Shown: one piece after another, positions 15,238 through 15,406 of the stretch | Numbering within the stretch: position 1 is the first letter of the stretch | Layout: each line of letters begins with the position of its first letter | Made by a program: the position numbers and the translations under genes | Source of the DNA: UBA4572 sp049965515 | GTDB taxonomy: Bacteria; Nitrospirota; Leptospirillia; Leptospirillales; Leptospirillaceae | Assembly: GCA_049965515.1 (NCBI GenBank) | Contig: JBMFWG010000042.1 | Location: 1-15,406, forward strand | DNA: 15,406 nucleotides | Reading direction: 5' to 3' | The notes under the pieces: model-generated | What the model was told of the DNA's origin: nothing | What the model saw: the letters and a program-made list of their open reading frames with translations, nothing else | Database searches by the model: none

Positions 15238-15406
15238 GCCTTCCCCTTGGGGATACTTAAAAAAATCAAATCAAGTGAGGGTCTTGCAAAACTCAAAAAA
15301 TGATTCTTGCTGGACCCTGTGGAAAACTCTATTGTCGATCACATCATGATGATGGATCGAGCTTCATCCCTTCGGGAGGCACTTTTGGATCAAAAAATGT
15401 CCAGAA
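15238..15406 (-). promoter_or_regulatory. region upstream of the pel operon (leader, probable promoter)
   Basis: This 169-bp stretch precedes pelB and holds no ORF I would support. It is much richer in A and T than the genes, especially 15255-15310, which fits a promoter and leader. I could not find a good -35/-10 pair at 16-18 bp spacing; TTGCAA with 17 bp to ATTTTT on the minus strand is a poor match. CCCCAAGGGG just before the start overlaps the ribosome site. The gene upstream of it lies outside the window. Confidence 0.4.
15335..15360. promoter_or_regulatory. 26-bp interrupted inverted repeat upstream of pelB, possible operator
   Basis: The outer arms TCGATC (15335-15340) and GATCGA (15355-15360) are perfect inverted copies. 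Between them, slightly off centre, is the perfect 10-bp palindrome CATCATGATG (15342-15351). It lies about 100 bp upstream of the pelB start. Nested palindromes of this size are common regulator sites, but no regulator family is recognised and chance cannot be excluded. Confidence 0.35.

Noticed and set aside
14239..15303. 354-codon open frame on the plus strand
   Set aside because: It is antisense to pelB, has no family pattern, and is explained by codon bias of the real gene.

Overview
This window carries a complete, rearranged Pel exopolysaccharide operon on the minus strand (about 1773-15237). It is flanked downstream by a small lipoprotein gene, an acyl-CoA thioesterase gene, a tRNA-Val gene and the 3' end of an ISL3-type transposase. 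By eye the DNA is moderately high in GC, densely packed, and has many GGAGG-type ribosome sites. It looks like the chromosome of a Gram-negative bacterium: there are two or three lipoboxes, an outer-membrane beta-barrel ending in Phe, and inner-membrane polysaccharide machinery. The genus cannot be fixed from sequence alone. An acidophilic, metal-exposed Nitrospirota such as Leptospirillum is a low-confidence guess.

Layout in the direction of pel transcription (right to left): upstream region with an inverted repeat (15238-15406); pelB (TPR scaffold plus outer-membrane porin); pelC (periplasmic lipoprotein); a stand-alone lipoprotein holding only the PelA glycoside hydrolase domain; pelD (c-di-GMP receptor, far longer than usual); pelE; pelF (GT4 glycosyltransferase); and a 1190-residue fusion of PelG with the rest of PelA (alpha/beta domain, deacetylase, beta-rich end). 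Junctions are overlaps of 1 to 11 nt or a 4-nt gap, so the seven genes almost certainly form one translationally coupled operon. After a 95-bp gap come an Slp-like lipoprotein with a methionine-rich tail, then a hotdog thioesterase whose stop codon lies inside the 5' end of tRNA-Val(UAC). A truncated (window edge) transposase on the plus strand converges on the 3' end of that tRNA.

How the genes should work together (known biology of Pel applied by inference): PelF polymerises the sugar, probably GalNAc-type. PelD, PelE and PelG form the inner-membrane synthase/export complex, switched on by c-di-GMP bound to PelD (an RxxD I-site is present). The deacetylase, here covalently joined to PelG through an extra membrane segment, would modify the chain as it emerges. 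The lipoprotein hydrolase would trim or release polymer. PelC and PelB would guide it across the periplasm and outer membrane. The unusual points are that PelA is split into two proteins, with its deacetylase half fused to the exporter, and that PelD has acquired about 330 extra residues, including a possible second degenerate GGDEF-like unit and a winged-helix-like end.
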